From: Collinsella sp.
GTDB taxonomy: Bacteria; Actinomycetota; Coriobacteriia; Coriobacteriales; Coriobacteriaceae
Direction of reading: 5' to 3'
Length of the DNA stretch: 64,000 bases
Assembly (NCBI GenBank): GCA_019414245.1
Contig: DXMK01000015.1
Coordinates: 62,001 to 126,000 of the forward strand
The notes beneath the pieces were generated by a model that saw only the letters and a list, made by a program, of their open reading frames with translations, ran no database searches and was not told the origin of the DNA. A program made the translations under genes and the position numbers. This document shows, piece by piece, positions 17,677 through 26,655 of the stretch; positions within the stretch are counted from its first letter, which is position 1, and each line of letters starts with the position of its first letter.

Positions 17677-17706
17677 AAAAAGAAGGGCCACCCGAAGGTG
17701 ACCCTT
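17677..17706 (-). terminator. Intrinsic terminator after rplS, UUCG tetraloop
   Basis: A 10-bp stem (17697-17706 with 17683-17692, one G-U pair on the minus strand) is capped by TTCG and followed by five T. It lies between rplS and rnhB and overlaps the rnhB leader. Confidence 0.9.
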
Positions 17707-17740
17707 GTGTCCAAACGAGTGGACAGACGCTGCGATCTTC

Positions 17741-18082
17741 TTAGCGCTTCTCGGGGATGCGAGCAGCCTTGCCCACCTTGTCGCGGAGGTAGTACAGCTT
17801 GGCGCGACGGACGCGACCATGACGAACGACCTCGAGCTTGGCGATCTTGGGGCTGTGAAGCGGGAAGGTACGCTCAACACCGACACCGAAGGACATCTTG
17901 CGGACGGTGAAGGTCTCGCGGGCACCGGCGCCGGCCATGCGGATGACGTCGCCCTGGAAGACCTGAATGCGCTCGCGGTCGCCTTCCTTAATGCGGTAGT
18001 GAACCTTGACGTTGTCGGCGACGCGAACCTGAGGAATGTCCTCGCGGATCTGCTGACGCTCGATTGCGCGGATGTAATCCAT
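17741..18082 (-). CDS. rplS: 50S ribosomal protein L19
   Basis: A large-subunit protein at the 30S-50S interface. The 113-residue sequence has the RIKEGDRERIQVFQGDVI core and the conserved FTVRKMSFGVGVERTFPLHS block. ATG 18082 has AAGGA 7 nt upstream; TTG 18088 is less likely. It has its own promoter and terminator, so it forms a single-gene transcript. Confidence 0.97.
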   Translation of the reverse strand: MDYIRAIERQQIREDIPQVRVADNVKVHYRIKEGDRERIQVFQGDVIRMAGAGARETFTVRKMSFGVGVERTFPLHSPKIAKLEVVRHGRVRRAKLYYLRDKVGKAARIPEKR

Positions 18083-18151
18083 GTGCAATTCCTTACTCTT
18101 CTAGAGGTGCCGTACCACCTTGGCCGGCACGTAGTTGAACAAACGTATTCG

Positions 18152-18179
18152 AGTATACACGCGCGGGTTTCTGCTGCAA
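18152..18179 (-). promoter_or_regulatory. rplS promoter (TTGCAG - 16 nt - TATACT)
   Basis: The minus strand carries TTGCAG (18179-18174) and TATACT (18157-18152) with a 16-nt spacer. Transcription would start about 60 nt before the rplS ATG. Confidence 0.65.
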
Positions 18180-18225
18180 GAACAATTTTTTGCGCAGACA
18201 AAAAGACAAAACCCGCACATGATAA

Positions 18226-18253
18226 CCGCCCGTCTCACGAATGAGACGGGCGG
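18226..18253. terminator. Perfect 12-bp hairpin after ppdK
   Basis: The stem 18226-18237 pairs perfectly with 18242-18253 around a CGAA loop. It lies 38 nt past the ppdK stop. There is no immediate T-tract on the minus strand (a T-rich stretch comes about 15 nt later), so its efficiency is uncertain. Confidence 0.6.
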
Positions 18254-18291
18254 CATGAAGGGGGCTACGCTAGGCGTCTAAACCCAAAACG

Positions 18292-21042
18292 TTAGGCGGA
18301 ACGCTTGGCCTCGAGCTTGGCCTGAGCGGCAGCCAGGCGCGCGAGGGGCACGCGATAGGGCGAGCAGGACACGTAGTCCACGTCGGCCACGTTAAACAGG
18401 CCCTTGATGGACTTGGGGTCGCCGCCGTGCTCGCCGCACACGCCAAAGTGCATGTCGGGATTGGTGGCGCGGCCCTTCTCGACGGCCAAGCGCACGAGCT
18501 CCAGCACCGCCGCGTCGATGGTCTCGAAGGGGTTGTCTTTCAGGATCTTTTTATGCATGTACAGCGGGATGAACTTGGCCTCGGCGTCATCGCGCGAGAA
18601 GCCAAAGGTCGTCTGGGTGAGGTCGTTGGTGCCAAAGCAGAAGAAGTCGGCATGATGGGCGATCTCGTCAGCGACCATGCAGGCACGCGGCAGCTCGAGC
18701 ATCGTGCCCACGGGAATATTGAGCTCGACGCCTTCCTCGGCGGAAACCTCGGCGATCACGCGCTCGATAACCTCGCGGGTCTGGACATGCTCGGCCGTGA
18801 TGGAAACGAGCGGAACCATGATCTCGGGGCGCGGGTCGACACCCTCCTTGATAAGGCGGGCAGCGGCCGTGGCGACGGCGCGAACCTGCATGAGCGGCAG
18901 ATCGCCAAAGACGACGGACAGGCGCACGCCGCGCAAGCCCAGCATGGGGTTGGACTCGACCATGCCGTCAATGCGACGCAGGCGGGCGCGCAGGGCAGTG
19001 AGCTCCTCCTCGGGAGCGCCGGCGGCCTCCTTCTTGGTGATGGCGACCTCGAGCTCGCGAGGATTATCCAGGAACTCATGAAGCGGCGGATCGAGCAGGC
19101 GGACGACCACATCGCGACCGGACATGGTCTTGAACATCGCCAGGAAGTCCTCGGTCTGAACCTTGAGCAAGTCGGCCAGGGCCTGCTGCTTCACGGCCTC
19201 ATCGTCAGACAGGATAAAGCTCTGGATGATGTTCTTGCGATCGCCCAGGAACATGTGCTCGGTGCGGCACAGACCGATGGCCTCGGCGCCAAACTCGAGC
19301 GCGAGCTCGGCATCCTCGGGGTTGTCGGCGTTGACGCGCACGTGGTTGGCGTGACCGTCGGTCTCGTCCAAACGGATCTCATCGGCCCAAGACAGGATGG
19401 TGTCCAGGTCGCCGGTGAGCTCTGCAGAGACCAGGTCGACCGCGCCGTCGACGACGATACCCTGGGTGCCGTCGATGGAGATGACATCGCCCTCGCGCAG
19501 CACGCGGTCGCTGCCCTCGATACGCACGACCTTCTCTGCCGCGTCAATGTGGAAGCGCTCAACGCCGCAAACGCAGGGCGTACCCATGCCGCGGGCGATA
19601 ACGGCGGCATGGCTCGTCTTGCCACCGTGGCTGGTCAGGATGCCCTCGGCGGCGACCATGCCCTTCAGGTCGTCGGGGTTGGTCTCCCAGCGGACCAGAA
19701 TGACCTTGTGGCCCTCGTTGGCGCGCGCGACGGCGTCATCACTCGAGAACACGACCTCGCCCACGGCGGCACCAGGGCTGGCGTTAAGGCCGCTGGCCAG
19801 GGCCTCGTACTTCTTGGAGGCGTCGAACTGCGGGTGCAGGAGCTGGTCGAGCTGCGCGGGATCGATGCGGCTCACAGCCTCCTCGCGGGTGATGAGGCCC
19901 TCCTCGACCATTTCGATAGCAATGCGCAGGGCGGCAGTGGCGGTGCGCTTGCCCACGCGGGTCTGGAGCATCCAGAGCTTGCCCTGCTCGATGGTAAACT
20001 CGATATCGCACATATCGCGGTAATGATCCTCGAGCGTCAGGAACACGCGCTCGAGCTCCTCGCCTGCGGACTCGAGGCCCGAGGTGGTCTTGAGGTCGGC
20101 GATGGGCTCGGTGTTTCGGATGCCGGCGACGACGTCCTCGCCCTGGGCATTCACCAAAAAGTCGCCATAGAACTCCTTGGTGCCGTCGGCCGGGTTGCGC
20201 GTAAAGGCGACGCCGGTCGCAGAGGTCTCGCCCTTGTTGCCAAAGGCCATGGCCTGGACGTTGACGGCGGTGCCGAGCTCGTCGGAAATGCCGTGCTGCT
20301 TGCGGTAGATGCAGGCGCGCTCGTTCATCCAGCTGCCAAAGACGGCCTGGATGGCAAGGCGCAGCTGGAGCTCCGGATCGTGCGGGAAAACGGGCTTACC
20401 GTCGGCGACCTCGAGCTCGGGATACAGGGTCGCCTCGACGTTCTCGGAGAAGATGCCCTTAAAGGTCTCGACGAGCTCCTGCAGGTCCTCGGCCGAAAGC
20501 TCGGAATCGACACGAACGCCGGCGACCAGGCGGGCCTGGGTCAGTGCGTTCTCGAATAGGTCGGCGTCGACGCCCATGACGACGTTGGAGAACATCTGGA
20601 TAAAGCGACGGTAGCTGTCCCAGGCAAAGCGCGGGTTCTGCGTCTGCGCGATAAGGCCCTGGACGGAATCGTCGTTGAGGCCCAGGTTGAGGACCGTGTC
20701 CATCATGCCGGGCATGGAGAACGGAGCGCCCGAGCGAACCGACACGAGCAGCGGATCGGAGGCATCGCCGAGTTTCTTACCGCAACGGGCCTCGAGGTCC
20801 GCCTCGGCGGCAACGATCTCATCGAGTGCGCCCTCGGGCCACACATTGCCGGCACCGGAGTACTCGACGCAAGTCTGGCAGGTAATGGTAAAGCCACCGG
20901 GAACCGGCAGGCCGATGCGGCTCATCTCGGCAAGGTTTGCGCCCTTGCCGCCAAGCACGAAGTTCATGGACTTGTCGCCCTCAGTGACACAGGTGCCCTG
21001 GGCGTCGGTTCCAAAACGGTAAACCCTCTTGCAATCGCTCAC
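18292..21042 (-). CDS. ppdK: Pyruvate, phosphate dikinase
   Basis: Interconverts pyruvate, ATP and phosphate with PEP, AMP and pyrophosphate. The N-terminal ATP-grasp domain includes VLGGKGANLAEM and SGAPFSMPGMMDTVLNLG. The central swivelling domain carries the phosphorylated His in GGKTSHAAVIARG with the regulatory Thr two residues before it. The C-terminal TIM barrel ends with GVCGEHGGDP, which holds the catalytic Cys. The 916-residue length is typical. The regulator ppsR is the next gene upstream. The region before the gene has a -10-like TATAGT, a poor -35 and iterated GGTAAA motifs, suggesting activator control. Confidence 0.97.
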   Translation of the reverse strand: MSDCKRVYRFGTDAQGTCVTEGDKSMNFVLGGKGANLAEMSRIGLPVPGGFTITCQTCVEYSGAGNVWPEGALDEIVAAEADLEARCGKKLGDASDPLLVSVRSGAPFSMPGMMDTVLNLGLNDDSVQGLIAQTQNPRFAWDSYRRFIQMFSNVVMGVDADLFENALTQARLVAGVRVDSELSAEDLQELVETFKGIFSENVEATLYPELEVADGKPVFPHDPELQLRLAIQAVFGSWMNERACIYRKQHGISDELGTAVNVQAMAFGNKGETSATGVAFTRNPADGTKEFYGDFLVNAQGEDVVAGIRNTEPIADLKTTSGLESAGEELERVFLTLEDHYRDMCDIEFTIEQGKLWMLQTRVGKRTATAALRIAIEMVEEGLITREEAVSRIDPAQLDQLLHPQFDASKKYEALASGLNASPGAAVGEVVFSSDDAVARANEGHKVILVRWETNPDDLKGMVAAEGILTSHGGKTSHAAVIARGMGTPCVCGVERFHIDAAEKVVRIEGSDRVLREGDVISIDGTQGIVVDGAVDLVSAELTGDLDTILSWADEIRLDETDGHANHVRVNADNPEDAELALEFGAEAIGLCRTEHMFLGDRKNIIQSFILSDDEAVKQQALADLLKVQTEDFLAMFKTMSGRDVVVRLLDPPLHEFLDNPRELEVAITKKEAAGAPEEELTALRARLRRIDGMVESNPMLGLRGVRLSVVFGDLPLMQVRAVATAAARLIKEGVDPRPEIMVPLVSITAEHVQTREVIERVIAEVSAEEGVELNIPVGTMLELPRACMVADEIAHHADFFCFGTNDLTQTTFGFSRDDAEAKFIPLYMHKKILKDNPFETIDAAVLELVRLAVEKGRATNPDMHFGVCGEHGGDPKSIKGLFNVADVDYVSCSPYRVPLARLAAAQAKLEAKRSA

Positions 21043-21117
21043 GATACTTCCCCTTCCATGCTCTTACGCGCACGACCGTGGTAACGAATCGACCCGCCGA
21101 ATGCGAGCCGTGAGGGT

Positions 21118-21123
21118 ACTATA
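21118..21123 (-). promoter_or_regulatory. Possible ppdK -10 element (TATAGT)
   Basis: On the minus strand TATAGT lies about 75 nt before the ppdK ATG. The expected -35 position (21141-21146) reads GCAAGC, far from consensus, so if this is the promoter it probably needs an activator. Confidence 0.4.
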
Positions 21124-21164
21124 CGGCGGGTTTTGGGCGGGCTTGCGCAGAGGGCGCGGGGGTT

Positions 21165-21277
21165 GGTAAACGTGGTAAATATGGCGGTAAACGGTAGGTA
21201 AAGTTGGTTACCTTATGAAGATACCAATGCAAGATGCTTGCAGGTCAGATGCTAGTTTATTGCTAAATCGCTTTACC
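21165..21277. repeat. Iterated GGTAAA motifs upstream of ppdK
   Basis: GGTAAA occurs on the plus strand at 21165, 21174, 21186 and 21197, followed by GGTTACC at 21206, with spacings of 9, 12, 11 and 9 nt; an inverted copy (TTTACC) is at 21272-21277. The direct cluster lies just upstream of the weak -35 region of the candidate ppdK promoter. It looks like a multi-site operator. The rest of the 297-nt gap 21043-21339 shows no gene. Confidence 0.5.
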
Positions 21278-21339
21278 AATATCGTGCATTATTTTTAGGT
21301 AGTCTTTTAGAGACGGGCATTTTTAGCTACCCCAATAAG

Positions 21340-22215
21340 CTAGCTTTGCTGGGCTCGGCGGGCGGCGCGGCGGGCACGGGCATCTTGGATTTCCTCCAAG
21401 TGGCTAATGATCTCGGCAGCGCTTTCCTCGATGGCCTTGCCATCGGTACGCACCACAAAGCAGCCTAGGCGCTTCATGAGGGCACGGGCTTCCTCAAGCT
21501 CGCTGCGCACACTCTCGGGCTCGGCATAGGAGCCGGCAACGGCACGGGCGTAGTCATCGCCCAAGCGACTATCGCGAATTTCGGAAATCACATCGACGGT
21601 CGAGATCAGACCAAACAACCGCATCGGGTCAACCTCGTAAATCGACTTCGGCGGCTCCATGCCATGCGCCAGTGGGACATTGGCGACCTTGTAGCCCTGA
21701 TAGGCTAAATACATCGACAGCGGCGTCTTGGATGTACGCGACACACCCAGCAGCACGATATCGGCACCCGACAGATCGTCGCAACCACGACCGTCATCGT
21801 GCTCAACGAAATACTCCATGGCCTCGATACGATGGAAATAGCGGTCATCGGTCTTGTGAATCACGCCCGCAACGCACTTGGGCGGCACACCGATGAGCGA
21901 CGACAGCACGGCAAGCGTCGGGCCGATCAGGTCGACCGAACGGATATGCAGCATACCCAGGTAATCGAGCACGCGGGCGCGAAGCGCCGGATCGACAATG
22001 GTATGGAACACGGCGACATCGCGATGGTCGGCATCGACGCGCGGCCCCACAAATGACTTGACCTGCTCCACGGAGGTCACCTTGGACAGGCGCAAAACGC
22101 GAAAAGCCCCTTCATCAAATTGCCCGGACGCCGCAAGCACCACCTCACAAGCGGTATCGCCGAGCGAGTCGGAGATAACGATAACGGTGGGACGAGCGGT
22201 GACCGGGCAATCCAT
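21340..22215 (-). CDS. ppsR: Pyruvate, phosphate dikinase regulatory protein (bifunctional kinase/phosphorylase, DUF299)
   Basis: This family inactivates PPDK by ADP-dependent phosphorylation of the Thr near the catalytic His and reactivates it by phosphate-dependent removal. The P-loop-like LGVSRTSKTPLSMYLA is intact near residue 150; ISDSLGDTA at the N terminus and the VIHKTDDRYFHRIEAMEY block are also characteristic. The C terminus is Arg/Ala-rich. AAGGAG precedes the ATG by 6 nt. It follows glyS by 34 nt and precedes ppdK; a PPDK rather than PEP-synthase target is inferred from that neighbour. Confidence 0.93.
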   Translation of the reverse strand: MDCPVTARPTVIVISDSLGDTACEVVLAASGQFDEGAFRVLRLSKVTSVEQVKSFVGPRVDADHRDVAVFHTIVDPALRARVLDYLGMLHIRSVDLIGPTLAVLSSLIGVPPKCVAGVIHKTDDRYFHRIEAMEYFVEHDDGRGCDDLSGADIVLLGVSRTSKTPLSMYLAYQGYKVANVPLAHGMEPPKSIYEVDPMRLFGLISTVDVISEIRDSRLGDDYARAVAGSYAEPESVRSELEEARALMKRLGCFVVRTDGKAIEESAAEIISHLEEIQDARARRAARRAQQS

Positions 22216-22249
22216 GCGGGGCTCCTTTTGCGCTTATGCGCAGGCTGGC

Positions 22250-24346
22250 TTACTTTTTGCGGGCAAGCTCACCGATGTTGGCAATGCCGGAGAAAACGGC
22301 CTCGAAGCGGTTGAGCAGCTTAAGGCGATTATCGCGAAGCTGCTCGTCCTTGTCCATGACCATGACCTCATCGAAGAAGCGGTCGATGGGGGCACGCAGA
22401 GCGGCAAGCGCGGCAAATGCGGCCGGGTAGTCCTCGGCAGCAAGGGCGGCATCGACGGCGGTCTGAGCAGCCTCGGAGGCGTCGGCGAGCGCGAGCTCGA
22501 CCTCGCCCATCAGGCTGCGGTCATACTCCGCACCCAGCTCGGGCTTGGAGATATGCGCGGCGCGGGCATAGGCGGTCGCCAGGTTGTCGAACGTCTCAGC
22601 GTCGTTCTTGCGGGCCTCGTCGAGGGCGGCGCAGCGGGCGAAGAAGACGGACGGGGCGATGATGTGCACCGCGGAGACGGCGGCGACGGTATCGGCCGGA
22701 ATCTTTTCGTCGCGGGCCATGCTCACCAGGCGGCCATGGAAGAAGTCACGAACCTGCTGGGCGACCTCGGCGGCGTCGAACTCAATGCCCTGCTCACTGT
22801 AGAGTTCGAGGGCAAAGTCGATGAGCGACGTGGGGTCGATCGGCAGACGGTCGCGCAGGATGTTGATAATGCCGATAGCGGCACGACGCAGCGCGTAGGG
22901 GTCGGAGGAGCCGGTCGGGGGCTCGCCGATGGCAAAGATACCGGCGATGGTATCGAGCTTGTCGGCGCAGGCCACGATGCAGCCAGCGGTGCCCTCGGGC
23001 AGCTCGTCACCGGCAAAACGGGGACGATAGTGATCGCGAATAGCATGGGCGACCTCGTCGTTCTCCCCCATCGCGGTCGCGTAATAACCGCCCATCACGC
23101 CCTGCTGGCTCGTGAACTCGACGACGGCGTTGGACACCAGGTCTGCCTTGCACAGGTGTGCGGCGCGAGCAGCGTCGGCGGCAAGATGGGCGCCCAGGTG
23201 AGCCTCGCGGGCGATAGCGAGCGCGAGCTGCTCGATGCGCTCGGACTTGGCGAGCACGCTACCGAGCTTCTCCTGGAAGGCAACCTTGGACAGACGCTCA
23301 CGGAACTCGTCGAGGGAGATCTTCAGGTCCTCCTCGTAGAAGAACTTAGCGTCGTCCAGACGGGCGCGCACGACGCGCTCGTTACCGTCGATCACTCGCT
23401 CGGCGTTCTCGGGCTTGCTGTTGGAGACGACCACGAACTCACGCGTCAGCTTGCCCTCGCCGTCATAGATCGGGAAGTAGCGCTGGTTGGTGAGCATGGA
23501 CTCGCAGATAATCTCGTGCGGGACCTTGAGGAACTCCTCGTCGAAAGTACCGACGAGCACCGTCGGCCACTCGCAGAGGTTAATGACCTCCTCAAAGACC
23601 TTCTTGGGCGTATCGACATGGCAGCCGGGGCGAGCGGCCTCGACCTCGGAGATACCGGCAAGGATGGCCTCGCGACGGCGCTCGGCAGAAAGCACGCCGG
23701 CGTCCTCGAGTACCTGCTCGTAGGCGGCGGGGCTGGCGACAACGTGGTCACCGGGGCCGAGCACGCGATGGCCGCGCGTGGTGTTGCCGCTCGTCACGTC
23801 GGCAAATGACACAGGCACAACATCCTCGCCCAGAAGGCAGCAAATCCAGCGGACCGGACGCACGAACGTCGCGTGCTCGTGGCCCCAGCGCTGGGAGCGG
23901 TAGTTGGGCCACTGCAGGCCGGCAATGGTCTTCTCGCACAGGGCCGTCAGGATCGGGGTTGCCGGTGCGGAGGGAATGTTCTTCTCGGCAAAGACATACT
24001 CGCGACCGTCAGTGTCCTCGCGACGGACCAGGTCCTCGGCAGCCACACCGCACTTGCGGGCGAAGCCCTGGGCGGCCTTGGTGGCGTTATCGTCAGCGTC
24101 GAAGGCGATGTTTGCCGCGGGGCCACGCTTGACCTCGTGAACCTCATCGGTCGCGGTGGCAACGTCGGCAACGAGCGCAGCCAGGCGACGCGGGCTCGAG
24201 ATCACGCGGACCTCGCCGTGGGCCAGACCGGCCTCGTCGAGACCCTTGGCGATCATGGTACCAAGCTGCTTGACGGCATTGTTCAGCGGTGCAGAGGGCA
24301 TTTCCTCCGTACCGATCTCAAACAGGAAATCCTTAGCGTCTGCCAT
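22250..24346 (-). CDS. glyS: Glycyl-tRNA synthetase beta subunit
   Basis: The large subunit of the heterotetrameric bacterial GlyRS, needed for tRNA binding. The N-terminal FLFEIGTEEMPS is the family hallmark; HD-domain-like and DALR anticodon-binding regions follow, and the length of 698 residues is standard. The ATG lies 3 nt after the glyQ stop, with a GAGGTGG-like ribosome-binding site in the end of glyQ, so stoichiometric coupling is expected. Confidence 0.96.
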   Translation of the reverse strand: MADAKDFLFEIGTEEMPSAPLNNAVKQLGTMIAKGLDEAGLAHGEVRVISSPRRLAALVADVATATDEVHEVKRGPAANIAFDADDNATKAAQGFARKCGVAAEDLVRREDTDGREYVFAEKNIPSAPATPILTALCEKTIAGLQWPNYRSQRWGHEHATFVRPVRWICCLLGEDVVPVSFADVTSGNTTRGHRVLGPGDHVVASPAAYEQVLEDAGVLSAERRREAILAGISEVEAARPGCHVDTPKKVFEEVINLCEWPTVLVGTFDEEFLKVPHEIICESMLTNQRYFPIYDGEGKLTREFVVVSNSKPENAERVIDGNERVVRARLDDAKFFYEEDLKISLDEFRERLSKVAFQEKLGSVLAKSERIEQLALAIAREAHLGAHLAADAARAAHLCKADLVSNAVVEFTSQQGVMGGYYATAMGENDEVAHAIRDHYRPRFAGDELPEGTAGCIVACADKLDTIAGIFAIGEPPTGSSDPYALRRAAIGIINILRDRLPIDPTSLIDFALELYSEQGIEFDAAEVAQQVRDFFHGRLVSMARDEKIPADTVAAVSAVHIIAPSVFFARCAALDEARKNDAETFDNLATAYARAAHISKPELGAEYDRSLMGEVELALADASEAAQTAVDAALAAEDYPAAFAALAALRAPIDRFFDEVMVMDKDEQLRDNRLKLLNRFEAVFSGIANIGELARKK

Positions 24347-24349
24347 GGC

Positions 24350-25261
24350 TTACGCCACCTCGCCTTCCTGATCGGCATTCTCGTTGATTCCGGCGACCTC
24401 GGCCATATAAGCCTCGCAGCACGCCTTGGCGACGGCGCGGACGCGCAGGATGTAGTTGGCACGCTCGACTGCGGACAGCGCACCGCGGGCATCGAGCAGG
24501 TTGAAGGCATGGCTGCACTTCATGACGCAGTCATATGCTGGCAGCGGCAGCTTGCGCTCCAGGCAGGAGTGGCACTCGGCCTCGTAGTCGTCAAACTTCT
24601 GACGCATCATCTCGACGTTGGCGACCTCAAAATTGTAAGCACTAAACTCGCGCTCGTTCTCCAGGAACACGTCGCCGTAGGTCATGGGCGTGCCGTCGGG
24701 CAGGTAGCTCCACACCAGGTCATAGACCGAGTTGACGCCCTGGGCGTACATGGCGATACGCTCCAGGCCATAGGTGATCTCGACGGGCACGGGGTCGACT
24801 TCGATGCCGCCCACCTGCTGGAAGTACGTAAACTGCGTGACCTCCATGCCGTTGAGCCAGACCTCCCAGCCAAGGCCCCAGGCGCCGAGCGTCGGGCTCT
24901 CCCAGTCGTCCTCGACAAAGCGGACGTCATGGTCGTTGGGGTCCAAGCCAATGGCGGCCAGCGAACCCAGATAAAGCTCCTGGGCGTTGACCGGCGAGGG
25001 CTTGATGAGCACCTGGAACTGATAGTAGTGCTGCATGCGGTTGGGGTTCTCGCCATAGCGGCCGTCGGCGGGACGGCGGCAGGGCTGCGCATAGCAGGTG
25101 CGCCACTCGGCGGGACCGAGCGAGCGCAGCGTGGTCGCGGTATGGAAGGTACCGGCACCGACCTCGGAGTCATAGGGCTGCATAATGACGCAGCCCTGCT
25201 CGCCCCAGTACTGCTGGAGGCGCAGGATGATGTCTTGGAAGGAAAGCGATGAAGCGTTCAT
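24350..25261 (-). CDS. glyQ: Glycyl-tRNA synthetase alpha subunit
   Basis: The catalytic small subunit of GlyRS. Clear blocks are SFQDIILRLQQYWGEQGC, EWRTCYAQPCRRPADGRYGENPNR and GLGWEVWLNGMEVTQFTYFQQ. The 303-residue length is usual. It starts the glyQ-glyS-ppsR unit. No T-box leader is visible in the 60-nt gap upstream. Confidence 0.97.
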   Translation of the reverse strand: MNASSLSFQDIILRLQQYWGEQGCVIMQPYDSEVGAGTFHTATTLRSLGPAEWRTCYAQPCRRPADGRYGENPNRMQHYYQFQVLIKPSPVNAQELYLGSLAAIGLDPNDHDVRFVEDDWESPTLGAWGLGWEVWLNGMEVTQFTYFQQVGGIEVDPVPVEITYGLERIAMYAQGVNSVYDLVWSYLPDGTPMTYGDVFLENEREFSAYNFEVANVEMMRQKFDDYEAECHSCLERKLPLPAYDCVMKCSHAFNLLDARGALSAVERANYILRVRAVAKACCEAYMAEVAGINENADQEGEVA

Positions 25262-25307
25262 GCCTCTAATATCCCCTCGTCGAAACGATTACACGGTTAG
25301 GTACTGT

Positions 25308-25313
25308 ACTATA
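25308..25313 (-). promoter_or_regulatory. Possible glyQ -10 element (TATAGT)
   Basis: TATAGT on the minus strand lies about 47 nt before the glyQ ATG in the short gap after lepB. No consensus -35 accompanies it. Confidence 0.3.
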
Positions 25314-25320
25314 GCGGTTT

Positions 25321-25884
25321 TTAGTCGATAGCGCCGATACGGTTGAGCGGCCAGTAGCGCACAAGCGCCACGGCGATCAATTCGGAGCGGTCGACCGGGC
25401 CAAAGTAGCGTGAGTCAGCAGAGTTCTCGCGGTTGTCGCCCATCACCCACACACAGTCGTCAGGGACGGTGTAGGGATAGCCCACCTGGGCAGCGGGCGC
25501 CTGGACGGAAAGCGGCCAGCTCATGCCGGTCGTATAGTCCTCATCGAGCGCCTGGCCGTCGACGACGACCTTGCCGTCCTGCAGGTCGACCGTCTGGCCG
25601 GCCGTGGCGATGACGCGCTTGACAAGAACATCGTGCTCAGAGGTGCCGTCGGGGTTGTGAAACACCACGATATCGCCCTGTTTGACGGGCTGTCCGAGTT
25701 CGAGCGTCACCTTCTGCGCCAGAATCTGATCGCCGATCTCGATCGTGGACTCCATGGAGCCGGTGGGCACCACAAAGGGCTCGATCACAAACGAGCGAAT
25801 CACGAAGGTGGCGACCAGTGCGATCGCAACGATTACGATCCACTCAAAGGCGCCCCTCAGGGCAGAATGCTGCGATGGAACCAT
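25321..25884 (-). CDS. lepB: Signal peptidase I
   Basis: Removes signal peptides on the outer face of the membrane. With ATG 25884 the single membrane anchor is residues 13-33, the catalytic Ser is in PTGSMEST (Ser43) and the general-base Lys in VLVKRVIA (Lys89). The GDNRENSADSRYFGPV box near the C terminus is conserved. GAGGAG, formed by the last trmD codons, lies 5 nt upstream; a GTG at 25890 would overlap trmD further. The 187-residue length fits the Gram-positive type. Confidence 0.95.
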   Translation of the reverse strand: MVPSQHSALRGAFEWIVIVAIALVATFVIRSFVIEPFVVPTGSMESTIEIGDQILAQKVTLELGQPVKQGDIVVFHNPDGTSEHDVLVKRVIATAGQTVDLQDGKVVVDGQALDEDYTTGMSWPLSVQAPAAQVGYPYTVPDDCVWVMGDNRENSADSRYFGPVDRSELIAVALVRYWPLNRIGAID

Positions 25885-25886
25885 TC

Positions 25887-26645
25887 TCACTCCTCGCTCT
25901 GCGAATACGAAGCGTCCAGGATCTCCTGCGCGTACGCGCGCTCCTCGGGCGTAAGTCGCGCCGTCTCGATAAGATCGGGACGCCAGCGGCAGGTGCGCTC
26001 GATGGCATTCATACGGCGCCAGGCGTCAACCTTGGCATGGTCACCGCTCACGAGCACCGGCGGCACGCCCACGCCATTAAACTCGGCGGGGCGGGTGTAC
26101 TGCGCGTACTCGAGCAGGCCGCCGTCCTCGGCGGTCGAGAAGGACTCGTCCACGTTGCTCATCTCGTCGCCCAAGGCTCCGGGAATAAGCCGTACGACGG
26201 CATCGGCCACGACCATAGCGGGCAGCTCGCCGCCCGTGAGCACGTAGTCGCCGATCGACAGACGCTCATCGGCATACGCATAGGCGCGCTCGTCGACGCC
26301 CTCGTAACGGCTGCACACAAACAGCAAGCGCTCGCTTTTGAGCAGGCGCTCGGCCACATGCTGCGTAAAGGGCTCGCCGCAGGGGGTGAAGAACACCACG
26401 GTGGGCTTGGGACCCTCGGAACTGATGGCCTCGATGGCCTCGGCAATGGGCTCAACCTTCATGAGCATGCCCTGGCCGCCGCCATACGGCTCGTCATCGA
26501 CGGTGCGATGGCGGTCATGCGTCCAGTCGCGCAGGTTATAAGCCTTAAAATCAAAAAGGCCGGCCTTGCGGGCGCGGCCCAAAATCGACGTGGACATGAC
26601 GGGCTCAAACATCTCGGGAAAGACCGAAAGGGTCTCAATCAGCAT
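25887..26645 (-). CDS. trmD: tRNA (guanine-N1)-methyltransferase
   Basis: Forms m1G37 next to the anticodon and prevents frameshifting. A SPOUT methyltransferase; the family start (IETLSVFPEMFEPV), the EPYGGGQGMLMK motif, the knot region IGDYVLTGGELPAMV and the C-terminal GDHAKVDAWRR are all present. The 252-residue length is standard. GGGAGG lies before the ATG. It lies in the order rpsP-khpA-rimM-trmD-lepB. Confidence 0.97.
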   Translation of the reverse strand: MLIETLSVFPEMFEPVMSTSILGRARKAGLFDFKAYNLRDWTHDRHRTVDDEPYGGGQGMLMKVEPIAEAIEAISSEGPKPTVVFFTPCGEPFTQHVAERLLKSERLLFVCSRYEGVDERAYAYADERLSIGDYVLTGGELPAMVVADAVVRLIPGALGDEMSNVDESFSTAEDGGLLEYAQYTRPAEFNGVGVPPVLVSGDHAKVDAWRRMNAIERTCRWRPDLIETARLTPEERAYAQEILDASYSQSEE

Positions 26646-26655
26646 GCTGTCCTCC

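Noticed and set aside
18427..20559. Very long open frame on the plus strand opposite ppdK (also opposite proS, glyS and the P-type ATPase)
   Set aside because: Such frames arise from high-GC codon bias in the real gene; their translations are low-complexity and resemble no family, while the minus-strand proteins are textbook.
25262..25320. T-box riboswitch for glyQ
   Set aside because: The gap between lepB and glyQ is only 59 nt and contains no T-box core or terminator; the gap before proS is zero.
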